Positions 18,167 through 27,585 of a stretch of 53,388 nt of DNA are shown here, in pieces. The notes under the pieces were generated by a model. The model searched no databases. It was not told the origin of the DNA and saw only the letters and a list, made by a program, of their open reading frames with translations. This DNA comes from CAZOOK01 sp964581385 (GTDB lineage: Bacteria > Pseudomonadota > Gammaproteobacteria > Nevskiales > Nevskiaceae). The translations under genes and the position numbers were made by a program. Position 1 is the first letter of the stretch; every line of letters starts with the position of its first letter. The DNA lies in NCBI GenBank assembly GCA_964581385.1, contig CAZOOK010000037.1, positions 1 to 53,388 on the forward strand, read 5' to 3'.

Positions 18167-19506
18167 TGGCATTGCGTGTCGGCGTCGATGCCGGCATCGA
18201 TCTGTTGCGGTTGCACCACCAACGGCCGGATCGCTATCCCTTTCTGTTGGAAAGTGCGGCCGCGCATTCCGTCACCGGCCGTTTCGATATTCTCTTCGCT
18301 TTTCCTGAGCGCAGCCTGCTGCTGCCGCGCGGATCATCGCCGGCCGCAGGCGCTGATTTCTTAGCCGCGCTATCGGATGCTCAGGCTAGCGATCGGAACG
18401 ACGCGGAACTGCATTCAGATATTCCGTTCGTCGGTGGCTGGTTTGTCTACCTCGGCTACGAAGCGGTTGCGGCGATCGAGCCGCGCCTGAAACTGCCGCC
18501 GTCTCCGCACCGACTTCCTGATGCGCTCGCAGTGCGTTGCGGCGGCGCCATTATCGTCGACCGCGCGCGGGGAACGGCAACACTGATAGTCGAAGCTGAC
18601 TCGCGCCAGCTTGATGCGATGCGCGCAGATATCGAGGAAATATCGGCTTCTCAGTATGAGTGGCCGGAGTCGCTGCCTGAGGCCATCATCGAAGAGGATT
18701 CCCCAGAGAGTTTCCTCGATGGCGTTCGACGCATCCTCGATTATCTCGTCGCCGGCGATGTCTTTCAGGTGAACCTGTCGCGCGCGTGGCGTCTGCGTTT
18801 CGAATCCGCGCCTGATCCGGCCGTGCTTTACGCGAAACTGCGCCGGCACAACCCGGCGCCATTCGCGGGCTTGATGCGGTGGGGAGATACCGCGGTCATC
18901 AGCAGTTCACCGGAACGGCTGGTCGCGGTTTCCGGCATGTCGATCGAAACGCGGCCCATCGCCGGAACCTGCGGCCGCGCAAGTGATATGCAGACCGATG
19001 CAGCGGCGCGCGCACGCTTTCTTGCCAGCTACAAAGAGCGGGCAGAACACATCATGCTGATCGATCTCGAACGCAATGATCTTGGTCGCCTTTGCGAACC
19101 GGGGAGTGTCAGCGTGGACGAGTTAATGCAGCTCGAAACTTACGCGCACGTGCATCATTTGGTTTCCAGCGTGCGCGGCAGGTTGCGGCCGGGGATCATG
19201 ATCGGCGACATTCTGCGTGCGGTTTTCCCGGGTGGGACCATCACCGGTTGCCCGAAGGTGCGTGCAATGGAGATCATCGCCGAGCTGGAGCGCATCGGGC
19301 GCGGGCCGTACACCGGCGCGATGGGCTATATCTCCCGATGCGGCCGCATTGATCTCAATATTCTGATCCGGACCATGGTGCTCGAAGATTCGACGGTAAC
19401 TTTGCGTGCCGGTGCCGGCATCGTTGCCGATTCCGATCCGTACGCCGAACTTGAAGAAACCAGGCACAAGGCCCGTGGTCTCCTGCGCGTTCTGGAGGGC
19501 GCATGA
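18166..19506 (+). CDS. pabB: Aminodeoxychorismate synthase component I
   Basis: Converts chorismate plus ammonia to 4-amino-4-deoxychorismate for folate synthesis. The 446-aa chorismate-binding protein has FQVNLSRAW, IAGTCGRA, LERNDLGRLCEPGSV and the FPGGTITGCPKVRAMEII block that carries the active-site residues. The PIAGT-type motif and the pabC gene next door support PabB over TrpE. The amidotransferase partner (PabA) is not in the window. It overlaps fabF by one base and pabC by four (19503-19506). Confidence 0.92.
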   Translation: MALRVGVDAGIDLLRLHHQRPDRYPFLLESAAAHSVTGRFDILFAFPERSLLLPRGSSPAAGADFLAALSDAQASDRNDAELHSDIPFVGGWFVYLGYEAVAAIEPRLKLPPSPHRLPDALAVRCGGAIIVDRARGTATLIVEADSRQLDAMRADIEEISASQYEWPESLPEAIIEEDSPESFLDGVRRILDYLVAGDVFQVNLSRAWRLRFESAPDPAVLYAKLRRHNPAPFAGLMRWGDTAVISSSPERLVAVSGMSIETRPIAGTCGRASDMQTDAAARARFLASYKERAEHIMLIDLERNDLGRLCEPGSVSVDELMQLETYAHVHHLVSSVRGRLRPGIMIGDILRAVFPGGTITGCPKVRAMEIIAELERIGRGPYTGAMGYISRCGRIDLNILIRTMVLEDSTVTLRAGAGIVADSDPYAELEETRHKARGLLRVLEGA

Positions 19507-20336
19507 GTACACCGATCGCTTTCTCGACCAACGGGAACGCCGCTGCGTTTACTGTCGCGACGGGACGTGGCTTTCAATACGGCGACGGCGTTTTTCGCAC
19601 GGTCTTGAAGTTTGATGGCCGCATCATCGATTTCGATGCACAGCTGCTGCGCCTGCGCGATGACGCGGCCCGGCTCGGCATCCGTATCGAAGAAGCAGGG
19701 CTTGCGCAGCTGCGCGATGAGGTAATTTTGGTCACGGCAGCAACGGAAACCGGCGCCATCAAACTCGTGTTGACCCGCCGCGACGGTGGACGCGGCTATC
19801 GCTCCGCCAGCGGCGAAGCGGATCGGCACATCCTGCTGTACGCGGCGCCGAAATACCCGAGCGAGTATTGGTCCGACGGTATCGTCGCCGCCATGTCCAC
19901 AATCGTTATCGCGCAGCAGCCGGCGCTGGCTGGCGTCAAGCATCTGAATCGTCTGGAACAGGTATTGGCCTATCAGGCCGCGCCCGCCGATGCGGAAGAG
20001 GTGATCCTCTGCGATGTGGGCGGGCATGTGATCTGCGGCGGGCGCAGTAATCTGTTCTGCGTCATTGGTGGCGTGCTCACCACGCCGGATCTTTCGCAGG
20101 CCGGTGTTCACGGGCATATGCGCGACAAGGTTTTGCGGCTGGCCTCGGAACTGGGAATCAGAACGCGAGTCGCCCCGATTCCGCGCCGCCATTTCGCTGC
20201 CGCCGATGAGGTTTTCGTGACCAACAGCCTGATCGGCATCTGGCCGCTCAAGCGCGTCGATTCGCGGTCCTGGCGAACACCGGGTGAAGTCACATCGCGC
20301 CTCGCGCAGGCGCTCGCACATCCGGTGCTGGCCTGA
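19503..20336 (+). CDS. pabC: Aminodeoxychorismate lyase
   Basis: PLP-dependent fold-type IV enzyme that releases pyruvate from aminodeoxychorismate to give p-aminobenzoate. The 277-aa product has the PLP-binding Lys in AGVKHLNRLE (K146) and the ICGGRSNLF and FVTNSLIG segments. The ATG overlaps the pabB stop, and mltG starts 2 bp after its stop. fabF-pab-mltG-tmk-holB is a standard gammaproteobacterial cluster; having pabB in the middle is less usual than pabC alone. Confidence 0.92.
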   Translation: MSTPIAFSTNGNAAAFTVATGRGFQYGDGVFRTVLKFDGRIIDFDAQLLRLRDDAARLGIRIEEAGLAQLRDEVILVTAATETGAIKLVLTRRDGGRGYRSASGEADRHILLYAAPKYPSEYWSDGIVAAMSTIVIAQQPALAGVKHLNRLEQVLAYQAAPADAEEVILCDVGGHVICGGRSNLFCVIGGVLTTPDLSQAGVHGHMRDKVLRLASELGIRTRVAPIPRRHFAAADEVFVTNSLIGIWPLKRVDSRSWRTPGEVTSRLAQALAHPVLA

Positions 20337-20338
20337 GC

Positions 20339-21382
20339 ATGGCGGAAGCTCCCGCCAAGCCGCGCCGCAAGTTCTGGCTGGTCCTGTTGTTGGCTGTGCT
20401 GGTCTGCGCCGTCGCGGCAGGAATGATCGTCGCGGACATCGCTCACGAGCTGCACACACCGTTGCCATTGAACGAACCGGTCGTCGTCGAAATCCGGCAG
20501 GGCGAGCATTTCCGAGTCGCGTTGGCGCGGTTCGTCGCGCAGGGCTTGCTCGATCCACGGCAGCGTATTTACCTGGTTTTGCGCGCGCGTCTCGACGGCA
20601 GCGCGAAATCCGTCCGGGCCGGCGAGTACGAGATCGAACCGGGAACTTCTGCTGTCGATCTGCTACAGCTTTTCCGGTCCGGCCCTATTTTTCTACGTGA
20701 TGTGCAGTTCATCGAAGGCTGGACGTTTGCGCAGGCGCTGGCGACGCTGCATGACAATCCGTATGTCGAGCACACGCTGCCTGGCGATGCGTCCGCCAGA
20801 TTGATGCAAACGCTGGGCGAGTCCGGCTTGCCCGCGGAAGGTCGATTCTTTCCGGATACCTATCGTTTCGCCAAGGGAACGGCGGATGTCGCCGTCATGC
20901 GGCAGGCATACGAAGCGATGCGGAAGCGACTCGCCAACGCCTGGAGTGGCCGCGAGCCTGGGTTGTCTTACCAGTCGCCCGACGCGGCGCTGATTCTGGC
21001 TTCGCTGGTCGAAAAGGAGACCGCCGTGGATGCGGAGCGACGCCAGATCGCCGGTGTGTTCCTACGTCGTCTCAGGCTCGGCATGAAATTGCAAACCGAT
21101 CCTACGGTGATTTATGGGCTAGGCGAGCGCTACGATGGCAGACTGCACAGCCGTGACCTGATCGCCGATACGCCATACAACACTTATATGCATGCCGGAC
21201 TACCGCCGACACCGATCTGCCTGCCGGGCGAGGCTTCGTTGCAGGCCGCGATGCATCCGGCCGACGGCAACGCGCTGTACTTTGTCGCGCGCGGCGATGG
21301 AACCCATCAGTTTTCGGCGACGCTGGAAGAGCACAATGCGGCGGTACGGCGCTATCAGCTCGGAGGCAGGCATGGCGGATAG
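20339..21382 (+). CDS. mltG: Endolytic murein transglycosylase MltG
   Basis: YceG/MltG cleaves nascent glycan strands next to the inner membrane and may set glycan length. The 347-aa product has one N-terminal transmembrane anchor (about 11-32), a LysM-like region, and the YceG core with the catalytic Glu in LASLVEKETA. The QTDPTVIYGLG, TPYNTYMHAGLPPTPI and DGTHQFSATLEEHN blocks are family signatures. tmk begins 2 bp after the stop. Confidence 0.93.
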   Translation: MAEAPAKPRRKFWLVLLLAVLVCAVAAGMIVADIAHELHTPLPLNEPVVVEIRQGEHFRVALARFVAQGLLDPRQRIYLVLRARLDGSAKSVRAGEYEIEPGTSAVDLLQLFRSGPIFLRDVQFIEGWTFAQALATLHDNPYVEHTLPGDASARLMQTLGESGLPAEGRFFPDTYRFAKGTADVAVMRQAYEAMRKRLANAWSGREPGLSYQSPDAALILASLVEKETAVDAERRQIAGVFLRRLRLGMKLQTDPTVIYGLGERYDGRLHSRDLIADTPYNTYMHAGLPPTPICLPGEASLQAAMHPADGNALYFVARGDGTHQFSATLEEHNAAVRRYQLGGRHGG

Positions 21383-21384
21383 AC

Positions 21385-22023
21385 ATGGTGGATAAGGCGC
21401 GCGGCCGTTTCATCGTTCTCGAAGGCGGCGAGGGGGCCGGCAAATCGACCCATGCAAGATCGGTCGCCGAGTGGTTGCGCGCGCGCGGCCGCGAGGTCGT
21501 GCAAACACGCGAGCCCGGCGGTTCACCACTCGCCGAAGCGGTGCGCGACTTGGCTCTGCGCGATTGGGCGGAGGGTATCGCCCCGATGACCGAGCTGCTG
21601 CTGATGTTCGCGGCGCGCTCGGCGCATTTGCAGACACGCATCAGCCCGGCGCTCGCGGCGGGTTCGGACGTGGTCTGCGACCGTTTCGTCGATGCCAGCT
21701 ATGCCTATCAGGGCGTCGGCCGGAAGCTCGGCAGTGCGCCGGTTGCCACACTGGAGAAGCTGGTGGTCGGCGAGCTGCGTCCAGATCTCGTCATCGTGCT
21801 CGACATCGATCCGCAAGAAGGCCTGCAGCGCGCGAAGCGCCGTGGTGACGCCAACCGTTTTGAGGCCGAGACCGTGGATTTCATGCGCAGCGTGCGTCAA
21901 ACCTATCTGGACCGCGCCGCGGCGGCTCCGGATCGTTATGTGGTGATCGACGCCACGCTCCCCGAACCGGAAGTGCGGGACGCGATCGCTGCAGCCTTGG
22001 CAAGCCGACAATGGCCGCTTTGA
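21385..22023 (+). CDS. tmk: Thymidylate kinase
   Basis: Phosphorylates dTMP to dTDP. The 212-aa product has the P-loop EGGEGAGKST (13-22), the DRFVDASYAYQG (DRX) motif and a LID region RAKRRGDANRFEAE. ATG 21385 is two bases after mltG, and the 3' end overlaps holB by 13 bp. The P-loop carries a Gly-Ala-Gly-Lys without an Arg, which with the Arg-rich LID resembles the E. coli class II enzyme. Confidence 0.95.
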   Translation: MVDKARGRFIVLEGGEGAGKSTHARSVAEWLRARGREVVQTREPGGSPLAEAVRDLALRDWAEGIAPMTELLLMFAARSAHLQTRISPALAAGSDVVCDRFVDASYAYQGVGRKLGSAPVATLEKLVVGELRPDLVIVLDIDPQEGLQRAKRRGDANRFEAETVDFMRSVRQTYLDRAAAAPDRYVVIDATLPEPEVRDAIAAALASRQWPL

Positions 22024-23000
22024 ATTTTCTGCCCTGGCAGTCCGACGCTGCCGTCCGCACCGGTGAAGCGCACCGGATCGGTCGCCTCGGGCACGCGCTG
22101 CTGCTGGCGGGACCGCGCGGTGTCGGCAAGCGGGTTTTCGCGGAGGCATTCGCGGCCGCGCTGCTGTGTGAACAACCGGCTGCGTTCGCGGCCTGTGGCC
22201 GTTGCCGCAGCTGCGTGCTGTTTGCGGCCGGCTCACATCCCGACTGGTTCACGCTGCAGCCAGAAGAAGACAAGCGCGACATCGCTATTGACGCGGTTCG
22301 CGAACTGGGCGAGAGGCTTTCGCTGAGTGCGCAGCTGCGCCGCGCGAAAGTAGCCTGCATCGATCCTGCCGACGCGCTCAACGTCAATGCGGTCAATGCA
22401 TTGCTGAAAACCATTGAGGAGCCTCCGCAAGGCACATATCTGCTGCTGCTGTCGTCACGCCCGCGCGCGCTGCCAGCGACGCTGCGCAGCCGCTGTCAGC
22501 ATCTGAAATTTCCGGTGCCGGCATCCGCGGCGGCGGTGACGTGGCTGGCGCAGCAACATCCGGATCTCGATCCGGGGCAGCGCGAAGCAGCCTTGCGGCT
22601 TGCCCATGGAGCGCCGTTCGCCGCCGCTGAAATGATCACCGGCGGCCTGTTGCAGCGATATCCCATTTGGCACGCGGCGCTCGCCGAACTGGCGTCGGGC
22701 ACCTGCGATCCCTTGCAGGCCGCGACACGGATCGGCAAGGACGACGCCGTTCCATTTGTGCGCTGGCTGCTGGCAGTGCTGACCGACTGGCTGCGCGTCC
22801 GCGTCGGCGGTGCGACGCCGGTTCCCGGCCTATCGGCGGGAATCACCGCCGCCGGCCCGCTCGCGGGAATCAACTGGCTGTGTCAGTCGTCGATCGACAC
22901 GCTGCGCTCACTGGAGCGCAACGCCAATGCTCAGCTCGCGCTCGAAGCACTGCTGATCGGCTGGCGGCGGGTAGTCGTGCGGCGCAATGAAGATGCGTAG
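22011..23000 (+). CDS. holB: DNA polymerase III delta' subunit
   Basis: Clamp-loader subunit, a AAA+ protein without ATPase activity of its own. The 329-aa product has a P-loop-like AGPRGVGKRVF (33-43), a zinc-binding set C53/C62/C65/C68, and the SRC-like arginine-finger region in LPATLRSRCQ. ALLKTIEEPPQGTYLLL is a hallmark of the family. The overlap with tmk and the place before pilZ are conserved in pseudomonad-type genomes. Confidence 0.93.
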   Translation: MAALNFLPWQSDAAVRTGEAHRIGRLGHALLLAGPRGVGKRVFAEAFAAALLCEQPAAFAACGRCRSCVLFAAGSHPDWFTLQPEEDKRDIAIDAVRELGERLSLSAQLRRAKVACIDPADALNVNAVNALLKTIEEPPQGTYLLLLSSRPRALPATLRSRCQHLKFPVPASAAAVTWLAQQHPDLDPGQREAALRLAHGAPFAAAEMITGGLLQRYPIWHAALAELASGTCDPLQAATRIGKDDAVPFVRWLLAVLTDWLRVRVGGATPVPGLSAGITAAGPLAGINWLCQSSIDTLRSLERNANAQLALEALLIGWRRVVVRRNEDA

Positions 23001-23041
23001 AATGAAAGCGTTATCACTAATACATTAAGGATTACCGCACC

Positions 23042-23404
23042 ATGAGCACACCGCCGAAACCGGGTGGCGCACAGCCCGGAATCCTGACCCTCAACATCAA
23101 GGACAAGAACGCGTTATACGTGTCATATATGTCGTTCGTGAAAAACGGCGGCTTGTTCATTCCCACCACCAAGGATTACCACATCGGCGATGAGGTGTTC
23201 ATTCTGCTGACGCTGATTGATGATCCGGCACGCCTTCCCGTCGCCGGCAAGGTGATCTGGGTGACGCCTAAAGGCGCGCAGGGCAAACGCGCACAGGGCA
23301 TCGGCGTGCAGTTCAGCACCCAGGACGGCGGCGATACGCAGAAAAAGATCGAGACGCTGCTGGCCGGCATGCTTGGCTCGGAGCGCGCAACGCACACCAT
23401 GTAG
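23042..23404 (+). CDS. pilZ: PilZ-domain type IV pilus protein
   Basis: A 120-aa single-domain PilZ. It resembles the founding pseudomonad/xanthomonad PilZ needed for type IV pilus assembly rather than c-di-GMP receptors. Seen: GILTLNIKDKNALYVSYMSF, NGGLFIPTTKDYHIGDEVFI and GKVIWVTPKGAQGKRAQGIG. The N-terminal RxxxR c-di-GMP motif is absent, as in that subgroup. It is 41 bp after holB, the usual place. A perfect stem-loop follows the stop. Confidence 0.9.
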   Translation: MSTPPKPGGAQPGILTLNIKDKNALYVSYMSFVKNGGLFIPTTKDYHIGDEVFILLTLIDDPARLPVAGKVIWVTPKGAQGKRAQGIGVQFSTQDGGDTQKKIETLLAGMLGSERATHTM

Positions 23405-23407
23405 CTC

Positions 23408-23432
23408 GTCCGCTGGAGCCGATCCAGCGGAC
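23408..23432. terminator. Strong stem-loop between convergent genes
   Basis: GTCCGCTGGA (23408-23417) and TCCAGCGGAC (23423-23432) form a perfect 10-bp stem with a 5-nt loop. It lies 4 bp past the pilZ stop and 13 bp before the end of the convergent rhodanese gene. No T-run follows on the plus strand, so it may act with Rho or as a bidirectional transcript-end hairpin. Confidence 0.5.
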
Positions 23433-23444
23433 TTGGAGCTCTCT

Positions 23445-24503
23445 CTACGCCGATGTGCCGGCGTTCACGCCGCCTTCGAGCACATAGGCTTCGAGACCTT
23501 TCTGCGCCAGGATGAAGGCGCCCACCGAACTGCGCCGGCCGCTGTCGCAGCAGACAATCTGGATTTTACTGCTGTTGAGCGAGCCCAGCTTGGCGCGCAG
23601 CATGAACAAGGGGATGTTGAGGCTGCCCGGTAGCGGGCTCGCCTGGGCCTCGGTGGGCAGGCGCACATCCAGCCATTGCGCGCGGCCCGAAGCGACGAGC
23701 TGCCGCGCTTCCGTGAACGCGACGCGGCGCAGAATCGGTTCTTTGAGGAGCGTTTGGAAATCGTCATTGGCGAGACGCATGAGCCGGCCGGCGGTGAGCA
23801 TCGTCACCGTCGCGTTGCAGCGGTTGCCGGAGATCAGCGACTCTTCTCCGAAGCAGGCGCCTGGCCCCAGTTCGGCGAGGCGCACCGGGCGCTGGTTGGG
23901 CGCTTCGCGTGTCACCATGCAGCGTCCATCCATGATGACGTAAAAGAATGTACCTTCGTCGTTCTGCTGGATCACCACGTCGCCCGCCTGCCGGTTGACC
24001 TGCTGCATGCGCATGAACATGGCCTGCAGATTCGCCGGCGGGATGCTCTGGAAGGCCGGCATCTGCAGCAGGCGGATCATCCAGTCGTCGCTCTCTACTT
24101 CTGCGCCGGTGGTGATTTCGGAGAGTTCGAAGGAACCGGTCTGTTCCCAGGTCAGCATGACGTCGAGAAGGCTTTCGTCGATCATCAAGCAACTGGAAGC
24201 CGCTACGCAGCGCGCCGCGACCTTGCGCGGCGATTGATGTGCGAGGCGGTGGACCGACGCGACGTCGCCGGAGCGCACGTTGGACGCAATCTTTCCCGAT
24301 TCGTCCTCCAGCGCGATTTCGCCGGAAACGAGGAACACCGCTTTGGTGGCCGGCTCACCGATGCGGAACAGATATTCGCCGGGAGCGGCTTTCATCAGCG
24401 CCGATTTCTGCGCAAGGCTGGTCTGGCTTTCCGAGCGCAGCGAACTCAGCGGAACGAAGTGCTCGAAAAGGGTCGGTGAGACGCTGGCGATTTCCGAGGT
24501 CAT
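23445..24503 (-). CDS. Tandem cyclic-nucleotide-binding/rhodanese fusion protein
   Basis: A 352-aa cytoplasmic three-part protein. The first cNMP-binding-like fold is at about 12-125. The second is at about 150-260 and is better preserved, with FGEESLISGNRCNATVTML matching the phosphate-binding cassette (E220, R228). The rhodanese domain is at about 265-350, with the loop CCDSGRRS giving a C-x4-R active site at C319. ATG 24503 was chosen since upstream codons add no domain. There is no DNA-binding domain. A link between nucleotide sensing and sulfur transfer or redox is inferred from domains only. Confidence 0.8.
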   Translation of the reverse strand: MTSEIASVSPTLFEHFVPLSSLRSESQTSLAQKSALMKAAPGEYLFRIGEPATKAVFLVSGEIALEDESGKIASNVRSGDVASVHRLAHQSPRKVAARCVAASSCLMIDESLLDVMLTWEQTGSFELSEITTGAEVESDDWMIRLLQMPAFQSIPPANLQAMFMRMQQVNRQAGDVVIQQNDEGTFFYVIMDGRCMVTREAPNQRPVRLAELGPGACFGEESLISGNRCNATVTMLTAGRLMRLANDDFQTLLKEPILRRVAFTEARQLVASGRAQWLDVRLPTEAQASPLPGSLNIPLFMLRAKLGSLNSSKIQIVCCDSGRRSSVGAFILAQKGLEAYVLEGGVNAGTSA

Positions 24504-24763
24504 GAGAAGGTATTTGCTCCAGGGTACGCACAAAGTTATCACGGAATGGCTTCGCGTCGAAGTACGGTCACGGGCGCCGTGAGTCGGATGCGGGCGTTGT
24601 CTGCGGCTCTGCCACCAACGTCCACTTCTTTCGCCACCGCTTCCGCTTTAGGATGAGGAACTTGAACGGGAGTTCGGCGGCGGGATGGGGCCCTCGCTTG
24701 TGACCATCGTTTCAACAGACTTCTGCAGCGCGGTGACACAGGATGAAACGGGAAAACGACTGA

Positions 24764-25594
24764 ATGAACGACAGAAAGGGGATTTTCATCACGGGCGGGG
24801 CCAGCGGTCTCGGCCGGGCCATCGCGATGCGCTACGCCGCCGCCGGATGGCGCGTATGCATCGGTGACGTCAACGATGAGCGCGGGGCCGACGCCGCCGA
24901 GGACCTCGCCGCCGGCAGCCCTGGGGCGCTATATCTGCGCTGTGACGTGACCCGTGAGGACGACGTTCAGGCCGTGGCCGCTACTCTGCAGTCGCGGTGG
25001 GGAACGATCGACGTGGTCGTCAACAACGCTGGCGTGGCGCTGGCCGGCAACATTGAGGATGTGGCGATTGCGGACTGGCAGTGGATACTCGATATCAATC
25101 TGATGGGTGTGGTGCGCGGGTGCAAGGTATTTACATCGGTATTCAAGCAGCAGGGACACGGTCATTTCGTCAACGTGGCATCGATGGCCGGGTTACTGGA
25201 TGTGCCGACGATGAGCGCTTACAACGTGTCAAAGGCTGGTGTTGTTTCTCTGTCGGAGACGCTGCAGCACGAGCTATGCGACGACAACATCGGCGTCAGC
25301 GTGGTATGTCCGTCGTTCTTCAAGACCAATCTCACCGAATCTTTCCGCACCACCGACCCCAAGCTGCGCAAGACGATGAACAAGCTGTTGGAAAAGGGAC
25401 GGATAAGCGCGGAGGAGATTGCGGACTACATCTTCCGCGCCGTTGAGAAAAAGCAGTTTCATGTACTGCCGCATGCTGACGGACGCTTTCTATGGATGCT
25501 CAAGCGCTATCTGCCGCGCTCCGCCTATGTCTGGTTGTTCGAGCACAGCACACGTCATGTGCGCGGCCGCGCAGAGCAAGCTCAGGAGACTTAG
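24764..25594 (+). CDS. Short-chain dehydrogenase/reductase
   Basis: A 276-aa NAD(P)-dependent SDR of the classical type. Seen: the TGGASGLGRAIA cofactor loop near residue 8, NNAG, and the catalytic Ser in VASMAG with YNVSK. The C-terminal part, with HVLPHADGRFLWMLKRYLPR, is of the kind found in SDRs that act on lipophilic or steroid-like substrates. The histidine phosphatase gene follows after 3 bp, so the two are probably co-transcribed. The substrate cannot be read. The 260 bp before this gene contain nothing I recognise. Confidence 0.85.
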   Translation: MNDRKGIFITGGASGLGRAIAMRYAAAGWRVCIGDVNDERGADAAEDLAAGSPGALYLRCDVTREDDVQAVAATLQSRWGTIDVVVNNAGVALAGNIEDVAIADWQWILDINLMGVVRGCKVFTSVFKQQGHGHFVNVASMAGLLDVPTMSAYNVSKAGVVSLSETLQHELCDDNIGVSVVCPSFFKTNLTESFRTTDPKLRKTMNKLLEKGRISAEEIADYIFRAVEKKQFHVLPHADGRFLWMLKRYLPRSAYVWLFEHSTRHVRGRAEQAQET

Positions 25595-25597
25595 ATT

Positions 25598-26290
25598 GTG
25601 GGTGCCATTTATCTAATCCGTCACGGCCAAGCCTCGTTCGGTAAGGCGGACTACGACCAGCTATCGGCAACCGGTTTCGAGCAGTCGCGTGTGCTGGGAC
25701 TTGCCCTGCGCGAGCGCGCGCTCGAGGTGGATGCGGCCTGGCGCGGCGCCATGCGCAGGCATCGCGAGACCGCGGAGACTTGTCTCAGCGCCGCTGGATT
25801 GGCGGTTGGCACGGAGACGGATGCCGGCTTCAATGAGTTCGATCATCAGCAAGTCGTCGAACGATTCAAGCCGCAGTACTCGAGTCAAGAAGTGATGGTG
25901 ACCGAGATGGCGCGCTTGCCGGATCCGCGCCGCGCGTTCCAGCAGATGTTCACCGAAGCGGTAGGGCGGTGGGTGAGCGGTCGCCACGACGATGAATACG
26001 CCGAATCGTGGCCGGCGTTTCGTGAGCGCAGTATGCGTGCACTGGAAAGCATCGTCACCAGCGTGGGTGCGCAAAAGTCCGTCCTGGTCTTCACCTCCGG
26101 TGGCGTCGTCACCGCCATCTGCCAGCAGCTATTGCAGATTCCGGACGAGCACGCCTTCCGTCTCAACTGGACGCTTGCCAACTGCGGCATCACCAAGGTG
26201 ATCTACAGCGATCGCGGCCGCTATCTGTCCACTCTCAATGAACACAGCCATTTCGAAAACGGAAAACGAGAGCTGGTGACGTATCGCTGA
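25598..26290 (+). CDS. Histidine phosphatase family protein
   Basis: A 230-aa phosphoglycerate-mutase-like protein. The phospho-accepting motif is R8-H9-G10 in LIRHGQASFG, and a further catalytic region is VLVFTSGGVVTAICQQLL near the C-terminus. The GTG start at 25598 has AGGAG about 10 bases upstream. It is likely a phosphatase of unknown substrate, not a glycolytic mutase. It is coupled by position to the SDR, and an SMP-30-like gene follows after 55 bp. Confidence 0.85.
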   Translation: MGAIYLIRHGQASFGKADYDQLSATGFEQSRVLGLALRERALEVDAAWRGAMRRHRETAETCLSAAGLAVGTETDAGFNEFDHQQVVERFKPQYSSQEVMVTEMARLPDPRRAFQQMFTEAVGRWVSGRHDDEYAESWPAFRERSMRALESIVTSVGAQKSVLVFTSGGVVTAICQQLLQIPDEHAFRLNWTLANCGITKVIYSDRGRYLSTLNEHSHFENGKRELVTYR

Positions 26291-26345
26291 AGCGGTTCCA
26301 ACAAGCCGCCAATAAGTGCGGCGTATTCACTGCGGAGGAAATTCA

Positions 26346-27437
26346 GTGAAGAGACTGCTCTGGGTATTGCTGATATTCGTGATCGCAGTGCTCGCGTTTC
26401 TGCTCTTTGCGCCGACGGCTGTCGATCCGATCGCATGGACAGCGCCGAAGCCACCATCCCTGCGTGATGGATCCTATGCGCATAATGAACGACTCCAATC
26501 CGTTCAACGTATTGCCGCCATCGGAGTGCATGGGCCGGAGTCGGTCGCGGTGGATGGAGCGGGCAACCTTTATTCCGGATATGCGGACGGCAGCATCGTC
26601 CGCTTCGATGCGGATGGCGCGCACGCACAGCATGTGGCGAACACTGGCGGACGTCCTCTGGGAATTGCACTCATGCCGGACGGCAGTGGACTGGTCGTCG
26701 CCGACGCTTTCAAGGGACTGTTGCGTATCGACACGCAGGGAAAGATGACGACGCTGACCGCGGCAATCGACGGCCAGCACTTCGGTTTCCCAGACGATGT
26801 CGCCGTGGATGCTCAGGGCAGGTACGCCTATTTCAGCGATGCATCGAGCAAGTGGAGTTACGGCAAGGATCAGCTCGACCTGATCGATCATGGCGGATTC
26901 GGTCGCCTGCTGCGCTATGAGTTCGCGACAGGTGCGACCACGACTTTGCTGCGCGCCCTGCAGTTCGCCAACGGTGTGACGCTGGGGCCGGACGACGCTT
27001 ACGTACTCGTCACCGAGACCGGCGCGTACCGCGTCACCCGTTACTGGCTCAAGGGCGACAAGGCCGGCACATCGGATATCTTCATCGATAATCTTCCGTG
27101 CTTTCCGGACAACATCCGCTTCAACGGCCGCGACCGGTTCTGGGTCGCCTTGGTCGCGCCGCGCAGTCCACTGCTGGAGATTTTCGATCGCACGCCGTTC
27201 GCGAGAAAAATGCTGGCCCGGTTCGTCGCGGTGATGAGTCCGCCGATCGAGTCGATCTCTATGGCCGCAGCCTACGACCGTTCCGGGAAGCTCGTTGCCA
27301 ATCTGCAATATACGGGACCGGATGCTTACCGCTTCATCACCCAGGTTACGGAAGCCGGGCCCTGGCTTTATCTCAGTTCGTGGCGGCAGGACAGCCTTGC
27401 ACGTATTTCGCTGGCGGAAGCACTTGCTGGTCTCTGA
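26346..27437 (+). CDS. SMP-30/strictosidine-synthase-like beta-propeller protein
   Basis: A 363-aa membrane-anchored or exported six-bladed propeller hydrolase-like protein. GTG 26346 was chosen because GGAGG lies about 8 bases upstream and the next residues form a hydrophobic segment (about 3-22). Propeller motifs include GPESVAVDGAGNLYSGYADG, FPDDVAVDAQGRYAYFSDAS and FANGVTLGPDDAYVLVTETG. Relatives hydrolyse lactones or are adipocyte-plasma-membrane-associated-protein-like arylesterases. The true substrate is unknown. It may form a unit with the preceding SDR and phosphatase. Confidence 0.82.
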   Translation: MKRLLWVLLIFVIAVLAFLLFAPTAVDPIAWTAPKPPSLRDGSYAHNERLQSVQRIAAIGVHGPESVAVDGAGNLYSGYADGSIVRFDADGAHAQHVANTGGRPLGIALMPDGSGLVVADAFKGLLRIDTQGKMTTLTAAIDGQHFGFPDDVAVDAQGRYAYFSDASSKWSYGKDQLDLIDHGGFGRLLRYEFATGATTTLLRALQFANGVTLGPDDAYVLVTETGAYRVTRYWLKGDKAGTSDIFIDNLPCFPDNIRFNGRDRFWVALVAPRSPLLEIFDRTPFARKMLARFVAVMSPPIESISMAAAYDRSGKLVANLQYTGPDAYRFITQVTEAGPWLYLSSWRQDSLARISLAEALAGL

Positions 27438-27585
27438 GCGGGCCTGGGTTGCTTGTCTTCGGTTGCAGTGAAGGTCGGCCTCTGCTGCTTGGATGTGTAA
27501 CTGCAGGTCCGTGCCAACAGCGGCCTTCGCCAACTTGAACGTGGTCGCCCGGAAGCCGCCGTTCGCCTATCGGGCGCAATCTAAA

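Noticed and set aside
19326..20558. 410-codon minus-strand frame opposite pabB/pabC
   Set aside because: Shadow frame; pabC and mltG on the plus strand are intact and recognisable.
26343..27533. 396-codon minus-strand frame opposite the SMP-30-like gene
   Set aside because: Low-complexity antisense translation; the plus strand has a ribosome-binding site, a membrane segment and propeller motifs.
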